This document shows, one piece after another, positions 13,176-25,042 of a stretch of 64,000 nt of DNA (positions are counted from its first letter, which is position 1; every line of letters starts with the position of its first letter). Below the pieces are notes generated by a model. It was given only the letters and a program-made list of their open reading frames with translations, was not told the DNA's origin and made no database searches. A program made the translations under genes and the position numbers. Origin of the DNA: Pseudorasbora parva (Eukaryota; Chordata; Actinopteri; Cypriniformes; Gobionidae). The stretch lies in contig NC_090173.1 in NCBI RefSeq assembly GCF_024679245.1, positions 25,510,160 through 25,574,159 of the forward strand. The letters run 5' to 3'.

Positions 13176-13611
13176 GTCTTGTACTCTAATGTCTATTGCT
13201 ACTAGACGTTGAAAGAAGAAAACCTTCTAGCAGTTGATTTTTACCTGAAGTTCCTCACTGTAGCTCTATGTAAGGATCTCGCTCTTTTTTTCCCCATTCT
13301 AAACTTGCTTAACTCATTCAGAACTCATTCTGTTAATAACCATACAGAGTTATAAATATCTGAACTGGTCTGTCTAGCAGAAGAATTATCTCTCTTATGC
13401 TTTTGGATATAAGAGATTAACTAGTGCTTGCAGGAAATATAATGATCTATCCGAGATAATGAGTTCAAAATCAGACCTAAGATATTAACAACAGATTGTG
13501 GCTTACATAAACCTTATATAAAGGTCATGCTCGGTTGTGCTGAATCCAAAAATGTAGGTAAAGATGTAAAATTGATGCATATAAAGAAGCCTAACTGTAG
13601 CTGTTTTACAG
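12564..13611. other. Putative first intron of CaBP gene with (CA)n(TA)n
   Basis: AT-rich, with a compound microsatellite at 13111-13172. It ends in the acceptor ctgttttacag before 13612. No other coding exon was recognised. Confidence 0.5.
13111..13172. repeat. (CA)n(TA)n compound microsatellite
   Basis: About 31 bp of CA followed directly by about 30 bp of TA. Confidence 0.97.
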
Positions 13612-16600
13612 GATCGTCCGCTCGCTGATGAGGAGATAAACGGTAAGGACTGCTTTTACTCTTAAATAAAAAGATATATTTATCTTTCACAGCGTCACTG
13701 ATTTCTTCTTGTAAATTAACTCATTATACTGGTCTACAATGTTTTAGAAGTCATCTGCTTCAGAGATAAATGTGCTATTAATGTATTTTGATGAAATCAA
13801 ATATGACAATTAACTGATTGCCTACTGTTTCCAAGATAGTTTATGTCTATAAATATAGGAACCTGTTTATGTAACTCTTTAGAAAACAGCAAAATATTTT
13901 TTAGATACTTGTCTCTTGTATTCTTGTAATTATGGAGCATCTCTTTTTGTCACTGTCCAGCAATAGTCTGCAAGCATTGATTGGCTCTGTTAGCACTGTT
14001 CACACAAGTACGAGGCTCACTTTGGCTAAATGTGCCCCTTCGCAAAATCAAACAATGACAAATAAGAGAGCGTGGCACTGTATGACAGGGGAGCAAAACT
14101 CAGGCTGTGTCCAAAATCTTAAAAATGCTGCTTTGCAAGGTCGGAAGGCAACAAGGCACATCAGAATCTAATGTTAGCTTCTATTCCTATCTCGTGAGAG
14201 ACCTTCATCTGATCGATTTTTGAAGGCAGCATACATGTATCCTTCTCTGCCTTTGATATCCCACAATCCTGTGATTTCCCTTCTGTGACAGTTGAGCTAA
14301 AAAAGATAACATTATGGTTGGTGGTCAGTGTAAATGAGCGCATTTGACCAACATTTTCCACTTCTGATGTCATTTCTAGCCAGATTTTACTGTTGTAGTC
14401 ATTACAGTTTTTCTCAATTGCTAAAACACTAAAACCCATCGGCTGAACAAATTTCTCAGTTGCCTGAACTCATTTAGCTAATTGTGCTGTCTGTTTTCAA
14501 TACTTTAAACCATTTCACATGGTAAAACACAATTTGCAGATCTCACTTAAACTTTTTAGCAAAACTCTAAACACATTCTCATTGTCAAGACACATTCTGC
14601 ACACTAATGTACATGTCATCCGTACGGGTAAACACAAGTGGCAACAATCAAATACAAATGGAGAACACAATGTCATTGATTGAACACAACCACTCAAAAC
14701 TGATTTAACCTGTTTCAAATGATGAGACGCCACTTTAAGTACAGTGCATTGTAGGCTGCATACTGTACAATTAACAAATCATATTACCCTGAACATGTTG
14801 CTTTCCATTTTTTTACAGTACTGACTGCTCAATAGATTTTGACTGGTTGCAGGTTCATATCTACAAAGAACAAGTATTACAGTATCACAGAAACAAAGGA
14901 CAAGCTTGTGAGATGCAGAGTACAGTACTGTAAAAATCAGCCTAATCTAATGAAAATGCATATCTATAGCACAAATTGTATTTATTGTGCGATTTATATG
15001 CCAAAATGAGTTTTTATGTGCATATGTTATGCAGTTTTCGTGTGCATATATGTACTTTATATTGAGTTATTTGCACTCCAAACAACTAAACCTACCCAAT
15101 GGGGTGATAATGCAAATCAAATGCACATAAAAACGAATTGTGCCGTATAAATCGCACAATAAATACAATTTGTGATGTATATGCATTTCATGAGAATGCA
15201 TTGGTAAAAATAGGGCTACAAGCAAGAGGAAGAACAAAAAATTGCAAAGCGAAGCAGAGTAGTAATAATTTCTGACCAATTTTGAGCTACTGTGTTGGAA
15301 CATGTTTTCATTCATCACAAGACAATGACAGAAAAATATGAAATGCTGTATTGTTTACTGATTGCTTGATAGTGTTTATCATTTTGATCACTTTGTTTAT
15401 GATTTGAGAGCAGTGTTTGATTTTGAACACAGGTAAAACTGTTTTGAGGCGAAAGTTTCATTTTGCAAGAGGAGTCAGAGGTTTTGTGAATAGTGCTTGA
15501 AGGAGGTTTTGTGTTTAATGGTTTCAGAAAATGGAGCAAGGTTTCAGAAATAGTGTTTTAGCAATTGAGAAAAACTATAATACGAATTCCCAGCAAAGCT
15601 CGCTCTGTTTTGCTGTAGATCGTGAAAACGTCACACTGCCTCAAAAGTCCAAAATATGTTTCGTGAGGTGCCTTCGTCCACAAACGCTGCCTATAAAGTC
15701 ATTGTCTGATAAGGCAGAGAGGCAACGAGTCAGCTGCCTAAGTTTTTGGATGCAGTCTATGCCAGGGGTGTAAAATCAGTTTATGGCCCACAGCTTTGCA
15801 GAGTTTAGCTTCAACCCCAATTAAACTCTGCAACTAAAGATGTGTTTTAGTCATTTTTGGTTTAAATTGAGATCCCTTCCCTTTATCGCTTCTCCTCCAT
15901 TCCCAAGCAAAGGATCGCATATACTGTCCCAATAGCATATCTAAAAAACTAGAGCCAATAAACCATTTTAAGAATAATTTTTATTCTAAGTGACCCAGAA
16001 ATATGTTTGACTATATTTATTACAGAAGCATTTTGGCTGTAGACCAGTGTAATTTATTTTATTACACTGATTTATTGCTGGTTCATTTACATAACCAGAT
16101 TAATCTTACAGAGACAGATGCAAACCAGCTGTGAAATGCCAGATGCCAATGCAATTCAGCAAAGTCTTTGAGCAGCCAATAAGTCTGAGAGTACCAATGC
16201 TTCTATTTTATGATCTTTTCTAATTTAATATAACATTTGTTGATAGACAAGTTACCAAGTTCCATCAAATAAAGCGAAAATTTGACCCGTGTTTGGTTTT
16301 AGAACACTGAGGGGGAAAAAGTGCGTTGGATTTACATTATTTAATTGTGTACATCGGTCCCACATGAATGATTAATTTATTAATAATTTTTTTTAAAGTA
16401 ATTTCAACATCATGGAATGAATACATTTTAGTGACTCAATTAAGTAGTTTCAAAGTGAATTTTGATGAATGATTCAGATATTCAATTTCATATATTCATT
16501 CATCCACTTCAATTTCATATGTTAAACAACTGAATTATAATACTTCATTAGCCTGACAAACTTTTTGCTAACAAGGGCACACATTAGTATCTTTAAACAA

Positions 16601-19600
16601 AGTCATTATAATAATAATAATAATAAATAATGATAGATTTTATTTATAAGGCACTTTTCATTACGAATAATCTTAAAGTACAATAATTGTAAAGGGAAAC
16701 ATAACAAAAAATGAATAAAAAGTAAAAGAATAGTTGACCCCCCAAAAATGTCATTAAATGTTTTAGTCCACAGCCTAAGCAAATGCTCCACTCTTCTCCA
16801 CAGTGGTAACCCACAATAATTTAAATTGTTCTCATAATTCCAACATAATTGAATATTAAACTCTATTAAACACAATCAAGTCTCCTCCTTTCTCATTTTG
16901 CTCAAAAACACTTTTACATATAATAACATTTACTCGCTCTTGATTTTGCCATATGCAAATCATGCTGGGAACTAACAAGCCCCGCCCAGTTTCAGTTAAG
17001 GCAACACAAATAATTCCTGTAACACAAACAGATTAAGTTTGACTTCAATTTGACTTATATTTAAGTGGATTGAACACAATCAAATTAAGTTTGGACAAAA
17101 TATACAGCAATTGTGTTGCTTTAGCTCATTTTAATCAAGCAATTTGAAGTGTACTCAGTTTGTCCTCTTTTGCTTTAAGGACTGAAGCACTGACCGAGAA
17201 CATCTAACCATATGTACACATAGCCAAATGATCAATGTTGCAAATTGACTTATTTTGATTAGTACCTTTTCTTAGCTTTTTTTCAAAATCCTAAAACTTT
17301 TTGTATATTTCTAGGTTTAAATGAAATAATAACAAATCCCAGCTTTTTCAATGCATTTAAACAATTTGTCATGTACCCAACCCTAATTCAATTCAATTGA
17401 CTTGTGTGTGACGCAGAGCTGCGCGAGGCGTTTACCGAGTTCGATAAGGATAAGGATGGTCTGATCAGCTGCAAAGATCTGGGCAACCTGATGAGGACAA
17501 TGGGATACATGCCCACTGAGATGGAGCTGATTGAACTTAGCCAGAACATCAACATGAACCGTGAGACACCTGTCCCTTTCCCCTCTCTCTTTCACATACA
17601 GGATGTCCTAGCAGCTGTTTTGTGTTTTAATGCTCGTCCAATCAGTGTGATTTGTAACCATGTCTGCTGAAACACTGTAGATTGGATGTTCCGTATGTTT
17701 ATTCATCATGTGTTTATCACATAGATTTCTGCTCATTTTATTTTCAGTTGGAGGAAGTGTAGACTTTCAGGATTTTGTTGACCTCATGGCCCCAAAGCTG
17801 CTGGCAGAAACGGCTGGAATGATCGGACTGAAAGAGTTGAAAGAAGCATTTAGAGAGGTAAAGAAATGTCCTTTTCCCTCTTAATTTCCAAAATGTATTT
17901 CCAACAAAAAGTGTAATATTTGTAATCTTTCTATATTTTTATGTAGTTTGACATTGACGGTGACGGCACTATCACCACCGACGAGCTGAAGCAGGCAATG
18001 CTGAAGCTGCTAGGTGAAAACACAAACAGGAAGGAAATAGAAGCCGTGGTCCGAGAAGCAGATAACAATGGAGACGGGACTGTTGATTTTGAGGGTAAAA
18101 TAGATTCATATTTCAACAAATAATGTAGCTTTTTTTTCTTTAGTTTTTTTTAGCAGTTTCTATAGTTTCTCAGTGCAGTGGTTCTCATTGCTCAATACAA
18201 TACTCAAAGTTATGTCATCTGGTATTTCTTGTGTTACATTTTCAAACTTTTCAATAACAGAAACTGGGAGTGTTAAATGGGTGGTTGCATGCGATTTCAC
18301 TTTTTTAACTTTAGTTAGTGTGTAATGTTGCTGCATGAACATAAACAGTATCTGCACTCAGAAAAAATGACTTGTTGAATTTACTTTAAATATATGTGGT
18401 AAGTGGTTGCACACAACTATATTGAGCAATTTTTACAAATAACAATTATATGAGTTATATGAACAAAAAAAATTTCTTTGAGTAAATACGAACCATTTGA
18501 ATTTGTCACTGTTACATAATATTTACATGTGCCGTTTACTTAAAGGTCCCATTCTTCGCGTGTTTTCGAAGCTTTGATTATGTTTACAGTGTGCAATATA
18601 ACATGAGTTCATGTTTCGTGTGTAAAAAAACATAGTATTTTTCACACAATTTACTTATCTGTACAGCGCTGTTTCCTCTGTCCTAAAAACGGCCTGATGA
18701 TCCCTGTTCTATGAAGTCCCTCCTTCAGAAACATGTAACGAGTTCTGATTGGGCCAGCGCTTCCCGTGTTGTGATTGGACAGCAGCTTAGCGCACTTTGC
18801 CCGGAAAGGCAAGCGCTCAATGTGCGCTCTTCTTCACGTGGGAGAGTAACAAGACCACGCCCCCTATTTTGCGCGTACTTGTGGGCGGAGGGTTCGTCAA
18901 CAAACGGTTCTAGTGATGTCATTCCTGAAGGAAGTGCAGGGGTGTAGTCTAAACCGGCCGTTCGCTGTAGGCTTTGAAAGGGAACTGTTAAATAAAATAT
19001 CTCACTTGGCATTGAACTTTGAGCTTTATAATTTTACAGGTATTATTTATGCTCTAACAGCAACATTACACACTAACTAAAGTTTGAAAAATGGAAAGAT
19101 GAATTTTGAAAGATGGAATCCCGAAGAACGGGACCTTTAATTATGTTATGTTAAATTTATAAAAGTTTATTATGTAAGGTGAACCCTGTTATCAATTTAA
19201 TTTGCCTTTTAAAAAATGTAATAACAACAAGCATATTTTTAAAAATAAAATGCTAAATTAACTCATTGGACAAACTAAAAATATTTAATTGACCTGGTTG
19301 AAAAAAACTCATTCAAGTGTTTGCGCTAGGAGAGAAACAGGTCTGTAGTTCTCTACAAGTGATGTGTCTAATGTGGGTTTTTAAGCAGTGGGGTTACCCG
19401 AGCCTGCTTGAATGTGGTAGGGAAGATGCCGGTGCAGAGAGATGTGTTGGTAAGAGTGTAGGGGAGATGACTTGTAGAAGGTGTGACGGGATGGGATCTA
19501 GAGAGCAGGTAGTGAGATGGCTGGAGAGGAGAAGTTTAGATACTTCAGCCTCAGTGAGTGTAGAGAAGGAGAAGAGAAAATCTTTGGCTGTGGATGTGGC

Positions 19601-20137
19601 TCATTTAAAATCATGTGTGTGTGTGGAGGTGGGAACTGACTGCTGATGATTGTGGTTTTATCTGTAAAAAATGGGCAAGATCGTCTGCAGATAGAGATGT
19701 GGTGGTGGAGGGGGACAGAGGAGAGAGTTAAAAGTTCTAAAAAGCGTGCGTGTGTCTGAGGTGCGGTTCATGTACAGCTGCCAGGTCTCTTAAGGCATCT
19801 TTACACAGCTGTTTGTGTCTACTTAAAATTCTGTGTAAAGATGCAATGCAGCATAAAAGCTGACTAAACTATGTCTACTCTGATCTCATCACTTGTATAA
19901 AAATATGCAGTTAAAAGTGCAGTGTAAATGCATTTATGCCACCTCTGAGCAGCAATACAGTCTATGAAAAGATATCTAATTGCCCCAGCACACCTTTGTA
20001 GTATATATTTGCCATTATAGTTACTGCGGAGTGAATAGTGAAAAATTCTCACTTTATATTAGCATGACTAAAAACATCTGCTTTGCTTTTTTTATCTCCC
20101 TCTTTTAGAGTTTGTCAAGATGATGTCTAAAAATTGA
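13612..20137 (+). CDS. CaBP-family EF-hand calcium-binding protein (CaBP5-like)
   Basis: Coding exons 13612-13642, 17417-17560, 17748-17857, 17947-18094 and 20109-20137 all have AG acceptors and GT donors. They join in frame to 153 codons, but the first exon with the ATG is not identified. EF-hand 1 loop is [12 protein letters not shown] (residues 20-31 of the joined part). EF-hand 2 ([18 protein letters not shown]) lacks the Ca ligands, the hallmark of CaBPs. EF-hand 3 is [12 protein letters not shown] (97-108) and EF-hand 4 is [12 protein letters not shown] (134-145). The C-terminus is FVKMMSKN. The 31/144/110/148-nt exon sizes match the calmodulin/CaBP pattern. CaBPs modulate Cav channels and other calmodulin targets in neurons, retina and inner ear. 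[12 protein letters not shown] and FVKMMS are closest to recalled CaBP5, but CaBP1, 2 or 4 co-orthology is not excluded. Confidence 0.9.
14401..15581. mobile_element. Middle element of the nest (TTTTTCTCAATTGCTAAAACACTA ends)
   Basis: The left end reads cagtttttctcaattgctaa and the right end ttagcaattgagaaaaacta, near-perfect inverted repeats of about 30 bp. The interior has many aacac/tttgca motifs and no intact ORF. It is itself interrupted at 14951-15190. Confidence 0.75.
14951..15190. mobile_element. Innermost MITE of the nest
   Basis: The arms acaaattgtatttattgtgc and gcacaataaatacaatttgt are perfect inverted copies within a 240-bp unit, with further pairing outward (gaaaatgcatat and atatgcatttc). 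Small palindromic MITE. Confidence 0.75.
15758..17416. repeat. CaBP intron remainder with an inverted copy of the 4.6-5.2 kb repeat
   Basis: About 16310-16880 matches 4620-5160 in reverse orientation: ctccactcttctccacagtgg pairs with the complement of ccattgtggagaagagtgga near 4757, and acatcggtcccacatgaatg pairs with ttcatgtaggaccgatgtaa near 5086. It also carries a short (AAT)n near 16613. The remainder is AT-rich with nothing recognised, and it ends in the acceptor for exon 17417. Confidence 0.55.
18544..19136. mobile_element. TTAA-flanked MITE with AGGTCCC ends in the last CaBP intron
   Basis: It begins AGGTCCCATTCTTCG and ends CGAAGAACGGGACCT, inverted copies, with TTAA immediately outside each end (18540-18543 and 19137-19140). 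The TTAA duplication suggests mobilisation by a piggyBac- or Kolobok-type transposase. The interior is CpG-richer than the surroundings and has no ORF of substance. Confidence 0.9.
19309..19760 (-). mobile_element. LINE reverse-transcriptase fragment, degenerate
   Basis: Minus-strand translation contains [20 protein letters not shown], then [12 protein letters not shown], then [12 protein letters not shown]. This is the N-terminal part of fish non-LTR reverse transcriptases (L2/Rex-like), where S..TCPLDPIPS is conserved. Stops and frameshifts occur and both ends are truncated, so it is dead. Confidence 0.7.
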
Positions 20138-20740
20138 GAATACACCTGAGACGTTAAAGAAGGCCTGAGAAAATCATTCCAGAGACAGAAACATCTGCAT
20201 CAGAGACTCAGTCAGACCGTCACTGTCTACAGTACTAGACATATGGAAACAGTATTTTATACCACTTTCTTTGTGTATTTATATCTTACTCTTTGAGTGC
20301 CACTTTGTTTTGCTTTACATGACTTCAAATACTGAATCCTCCTTAAACTGTAAATGATGATGCCATCTTTCAATATTATGTAACAATATTTTAGTGCATG
20401 TCTGATATATACATTCAGAACAGGATTGTATCATTCATTGGACATGCATACTTGAACTTTTGGCATAAAACCAAGTTAAAATCTCTCTCGGACTGTTATT
20501 AATTTTGCATTAGTCTGTATGACCTGATATTGTTGTAATTTGATTATCTAGGCTTTAGTTAAGCTCATCACTGAAAATGACAAATGTCATCAGGGCTCTG
20601 GAATAGTCTATCTGCTCTCTAATTCTGTACTGCATCAATGTGTGTGTGTATTTAATTATATACATATAATACTATACTATAACTGATAAAGTCTTAGATA
20701 CATACAACATAACTTTTACTGTAGTGTCATCAGTTTACAA
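20138..20740 (+). other. Probable 3'UTR and downstream sequence of CaBP gene
   Basis: Unique-looking AT-rich sequence after the CaBP stop. The first AATAAA is only at 20836-20841, inside a neighbouring repeat, so the true poly(A) site is uncertain. Confidence 0.4.
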
Positions 20741-21580
20741 CCCCAAATCAAGAAAAGTTGGGACATTTTGTAAAATGCAATACAATGAACAACATGTGAT
20801 TTGTTAATTCTCTTTAAACTTTATTTAACAGTACAAATAAAATATTTGCGATGTTTTTTACTACAAGGTATTTTTTTGAGTGATTTGAAGTGAAAATACA
20901 AAACAAAAAAAGAAAGAAAGAAAATCTTGTAATCAATGTTGGATGGGCAAGAGTAAAGATCTGAGTGACTTTGACAAGAGCCAAATAGTTTTGGCAAGGG
21001 CGACTGGGTCAGAGTCTCTCTCAAACGGCAAGGTTTGTGTGTTGCTCTTGGTCAGCAGGTGTGAATTCACCCAAAGCTCACCAAGCACGAGACCAACTAA
21101 GACTATGCTGTGTGGTCTGAGCCAAAGGAAGGTCTACTGTGGCACAAGTCACATTTTAATGATGGTTACAGGAGCAATGTATCCCTCTGCTGTGTATGGG
21201 GCAGTGTAGCCACAGACAAATCAGAGTGCGTGATGACCTCGGTCCATCATAAAGAGCCTGCAATGGGCACATGAGTGTCAGAACTGGAGTTTGGAGCAGT
21301 GGAGGAAGGTTGCCTGGACCAATGAGTCCTATTTTCGATCACATGGACAGCTGTGTATATCTGCACCATTTTATGGGGAAATGAGGCACCAGGATGCACT
21401 GTGGGGCGACAACAAGACCAGGTCACTCAAAAAAAACACAAAAAAATCAACGCATTTTAGTATTTTTTGTATACATATGACTGCACACATTTTCTTTTAT
21501 ATATGACGTTCTGCATTATATAACCTCAAATGTATGTATGCTTGTATGCTGCACTGTGTGGCCTGAAAATGGCATTAAAA
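20741..21580 (+). mobile_element. Tc1-like transposon remnant
   Basis: It starts with the dispersed-repeat sequence acaaccccaaatcaagaaaa. Plus-strand reading pieces include MGKSKDLSDFDKSQIVLARA (the N-terminal helix-turn-helix of a Tc1 group) and, after frameshifts, WTNESYFRSHG (first catalytic region, Asp replaced in TNES). No complete frame and no clear right end. Confidence 0.6.
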
Positions 21581-22275
21581 AGTAGACCGTTGGAAAATAT
21601 AATATATTAAATACGAACAAATCCTGCAGTCCACTAATCCCTCTAACCTCCACAGCTGATGGTGCTTTTCCATGAACATCTGCTCAGGTCACACTTCTCT
21701 GGCTGGTCTGCTAAGCTTGCGCTAATGCTAATTCCATGATGAACTAGCATTCAGCATTTTTACAAAAAAGACTCTACATGTTAACGATCCAAAAACTTGC
21801 ACTCATTTAATACAGTGAACAAAATCTGACCTGTAATTTTAACCTCGTCTTTTGTTCCTCATCTAGACAGAGAGCAGCTCATCATAACCCTCTGTGCCAG
21901 ATGTGCTGATCAACCCCACTAAGCCAATAATGACATCCGGTCTGTCACCAATCTGTTTCTATTTCAATCCTATGCAGCGACCGGGAGACATGCACATACA
22001 ACATTACATCATGACCAAGATTGTTCCAGGTGAGTAATTAATATAGCTTACAGGGCTTGAATTGATGTGATTATTGAATTGTTTCTGAACAGGGTATTTA
22101 GGATTATGTATGCGTGACTATATGGAGACAGAAGGTAAAGATTTTTTGACACTATATTTGTGCACTTCAAATCATCACAAATAGATAACAGCTAGGAGTT
22201 TTTATTTATTAATCCGATCTCCTTTGTTGTATTAACTCATGTTTAACTCACTTCATACTCGGGTAACTTACTTTT
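21581..22275. other. Intergenic, nothing recognised
   Basis: AT-rich sequence without ORFs, repeats or sites I can support, ending at the TTAA that borders the large foldback element. Confidence 0.4.
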
Positions 22276-22490
22276 TTAAAGGGGGGGTGAAACACTCAGT
22301 TTCAGTCAGTGTCAATCTTGAGTACCTATAGAGTAGCATTGCATCCTGCATATCTCCGAAAAGTCTTTATTTTTTTAATAATTATATAAGAAAGATGCGC
22401 TGTTCCGAGTCTTTCCGAAAAAAGCCGAGCGGGTGGGGGCGTGTCATGTGAGCGGAGCTAAATAATGACGTGTGCAGCAGCGCGCTGCAG

Positions 22491-22710
22491 TGAGGAAAGT
22501 GAGTCGCTCTGTGAGGAAAGTGATTCGCTCAGTGAGGAAAGTGATTCGCCCGCCGCGTGAGGAAAGTGATTCGCTCTGTGAGGAAAGTGATTCGCTCAGT
22601 GAGGAAAGTGATTCGCCCGCCGCGTGAGGAAAGTGATTCGCTCTGTGAGGAAAGTGATTCGCCCGCCGCGTGAGGAAAGTGAGTCGCTCTGTGAGGAAAG
22701 TGATTCGCAG
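22491..22710. repeat. gaggaaagtgattcgc array, left arm
   Basis: About eleven copies of GAGGAAAGTGATTCGC separated by TCTGT, TCAGT or CCGCCGCGT linkers, giving alternating 21- and 25-bp units. Confidence 0.9.
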
Positions 22711-22727
22711 TATGGGTAAAATCTTTC

Positions 22728-23102
22728 CGTGGCAGGGGCAGCTGCCAATGATACCTGTCACTGCTTTACGTGCCTGACACTCAGCCTGACACTGTTTTAC
22801 GTGCCTGGCACTAAATCTGTCGCTGTTTTACGTGCCTGGCACTGGATCAGCCAGTGTTTTACGTGCCTGACATCCGACCGGTCACCGCTAGTAGCAGCTG
22901 CCTCGCGACCTGTCAGCTTTATTCGCGTCTGTTATTCCACCGGTCCCGGTTAGATGGGCCGGTCACGCGTTTCGTTAGCGTTATTCGCGCCGGTTAGATT
23001 AGCCTGTCACGCGTTTCGTCAGCGTTATTCGCGCCGGTTAGATGAGCCTGTCACGCGTTTTGTCAGCGTTATTCGCGCCTGTCACTCCACCGGTCACGGT
23101 TA
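22728..23102. repeat. Unique-arm segment with acgtgcctg repeats, left arm
   Basis: It contains ggcaggggcagctgcc (near-palindromic), four spaced tttacgtgcctg copies, and two to three copies of a ~55-bp unit gcgttattcgcgcc..cacgcgtttcgt. An inverted copy lies at about 28800-29190, and a 74-aa ORF starting MAGAAANDTCHC is preserved in both arms only because the DNA is duplicated. Confidence 0.8.
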
Positions 23103-24357
23103 GATGAGCCTTTTACGCGTTCTGTCACCTCTATATGATCCTGTCACGCGTTCTGTCACCTCTATATGCTCCTGTCACGCGTTCTGTCAACTCTATATGC
23201 TCCTGTCACGCGTTCTGTCACCTCTATATGCTCCTGTCACGCGTTCTGTCACCTCTATATGCTCCTGTCACGCGTTCTGTCACCTCTATATGTACCTGTC
23301 ACGCGTTCTGTCACCTCTATATGCTCCTGTCACGCGTTCTGTCACCTCTATATGCTCCTGTCACGCGTTCTGTCACCTCTATATGTACCTGTCACGCGTT
23401 CTGTCACCTCTATATGCTCCTGTCACGCGTTCTGTCACCTCTATATGTACCTGTCACGCGTTCTGTCACCTCTATATGCTCCTGTCACGCGTTCTGTCAC
23501 CTCTATATGCTCCTGTCACGCGTTCTGTCACCTCTATATGCTCCTGTCACGCGTTCTGTCACCTCTATATGCTCCTGTCACGCGTTCTGTCACCTCTATA
23601 TGCTCCTGTCACGCGTTCTGTCACCTCTATATGCTCCTGTCACGCGTTCTGTCACCTCTATATGCTCCTGTCACGCGTTCTGTCACCTCTATATGTACCT
23701 GTCACGCGTTCTGTCACCTCTATATGATCCTGTCACGCGTTCTGTCACCTCTATATGCTCCTGTCACGCGTTCTGTCACCTCTATATGCTCCTGTCACGC
23801 GTTCTGTCACCTCTATATGCTCCTGTCACGCGTTCTGTCACCTCTATATGTACCTGTCACGCGTTCTGTCACCTCTATATGCTCCTGTCACGCGTTCTGT
23901 CACCTCTATATGCTCCTGTCACGCGTTCTGTCACCTCTATATGCTCCTGTCACGCGTTCTGTCACCTCTATATGCTCCTGTCACGCGTTCTGTCACCTCT
24001 ATATGCTCCTGTCACGCGTTCTGTCACCTCTATATGCTCCTGTCACGCGTTCTGTCACCTCTATATGCTCCTGTCACGCGTTCTGTCACCTCTATATGTA
24101 CCTGTCACGCGTTCTGTCACCTCTATATGATCCTGTCACGCGTTCTGTCACCTCTATATGCTCCTGTCACGCGTTCTGTCACCTCTATATGCTCCTGTCA
24201 CGCGTTCTGTCACCTCTATATGCTCCTGTCACGCGTTCTGTCACCTCTATATGATCCTGTCACGCGTTCTGTCACCTCTATATGCTCCTGTCACGCGTTC
24301 TGTCACCTCTATATGATCCTGTCACGCGTTCTGTCACCTCTATATGCTCCTGTCACA
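23103..24357. repeat. 31-bp satellite, about 40 copies
   Basis: Tandem units ctgtcacgcgttctgtcacc + tctatatgctc. Virtually the only variation is a two-base position (gctcc, gtacc or gatcc) plus one caactc variant early on. Because 31 is not a multiple of three and contains no stop in any plus frame, all three frames stay open for up to 1.1 kb; the predicted 207-362-residue proteins are artefacts. Confidence 0.95.
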
Positions 24358-25042
24358 CATATGGGGGTGGTTTATATATTTACTTTGCTAACTAAGCAAT
24401 ACATCAAATACAAAATATGCATTTATCCACATTAGATCATTAATATAGGGAAGCGTGGGGAACCTAACGCTTTTCGACTTTCAGTCATTTATTTAGTTTC
24501 AGTAAATCCACTTGGGGTTCATTTCACACGTAGCCTATAATACAAGTATGTGGTTTTGTTTCATTAGGTGTAGCCTATGCTTTTTTCTTGACATACCCCA
24601 AAAGAATGGAAGTGAAATGTGACAACGTACCCCTAGGTAAGGTACATTGTAACACGCCCAAATAACAGCTTAAAATGTTATCATACAATCAAAAAATATA
24701 CAAGACAAACTAAAATATTTTGTTAACAAAAAACACAATTTTTAACATTTTATAATAAAATAATGGCATTTTTACTCATTAAAAATACACATTTTTGAGT
24801 TTGACAACAAACACATTGCTATATACAGCACATCATAGTTAAAAACATAATGAATCTTTTTTAATAAATTGACTCTGAGTCTTTATTCACCCTTGTTTCT
24901 TGGCTCAAAAGAGTAAAAAATATATAGAATATAATATCTAGGGGCGTTTTTTTAACCGTGATTTTTTTTTAAAAATTTTGGCACTGTTTTTTCTCTAAAT
25001 AATATTGATATGGCAACTAGTAAACACAATAAGTTTCATCAT
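24358..25042. other. Spacer inside the foldback element, nothing recognised
   Basis: AT-rich sequence without recognisable gene or terminal repeats; short A/T runs only. Confidence 0.4.

Larger units (their letters stand above)
14102..15757. mobile_element. Outer element of a three-level nest in CaBP intron
   Basis: Left end ggctgtgtccaaaatcttaa and right end taagtttttggatgcagtct are inverted, diverged copies, and sequences next to them (gctgctttgcaaggt and ctgcctta) also pair. It is split by the insertion at 14401-15581. Confidence 0.6.

Noticed and set aside
17931..18119. Minus-strand ORF over a CaBP exon
   Set aside because: Shadow of the EF-hand 3-4 coding exon.
19317..19646. 109-codon plus-strand ORF
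   Set aside because: The minus strand encodes recognisable LINE reverse transcriptase; the plus ORF is its shadow.
22491..22710. Regular repeats resembling a CRISPR array
   Set aside because: Units are contiguous minisatellites without unique spacers, in a vertebrate genome, with no cas genes.
22729..22953. 74-codon ORF MAGAAANDTCHC, also at 28964-29188
   Set aside because: Appears twice only because it lies in the two inverted arms of the foldback element; the repeats within it explain its content.
23104..24435. Four overlapping plus-strand ORFs of 207-362 codons
   Set aside because: They are the three frames of a 31-bp satellite that contains no stop; identical peptides recur in each frame, which shows repeat, not protein.
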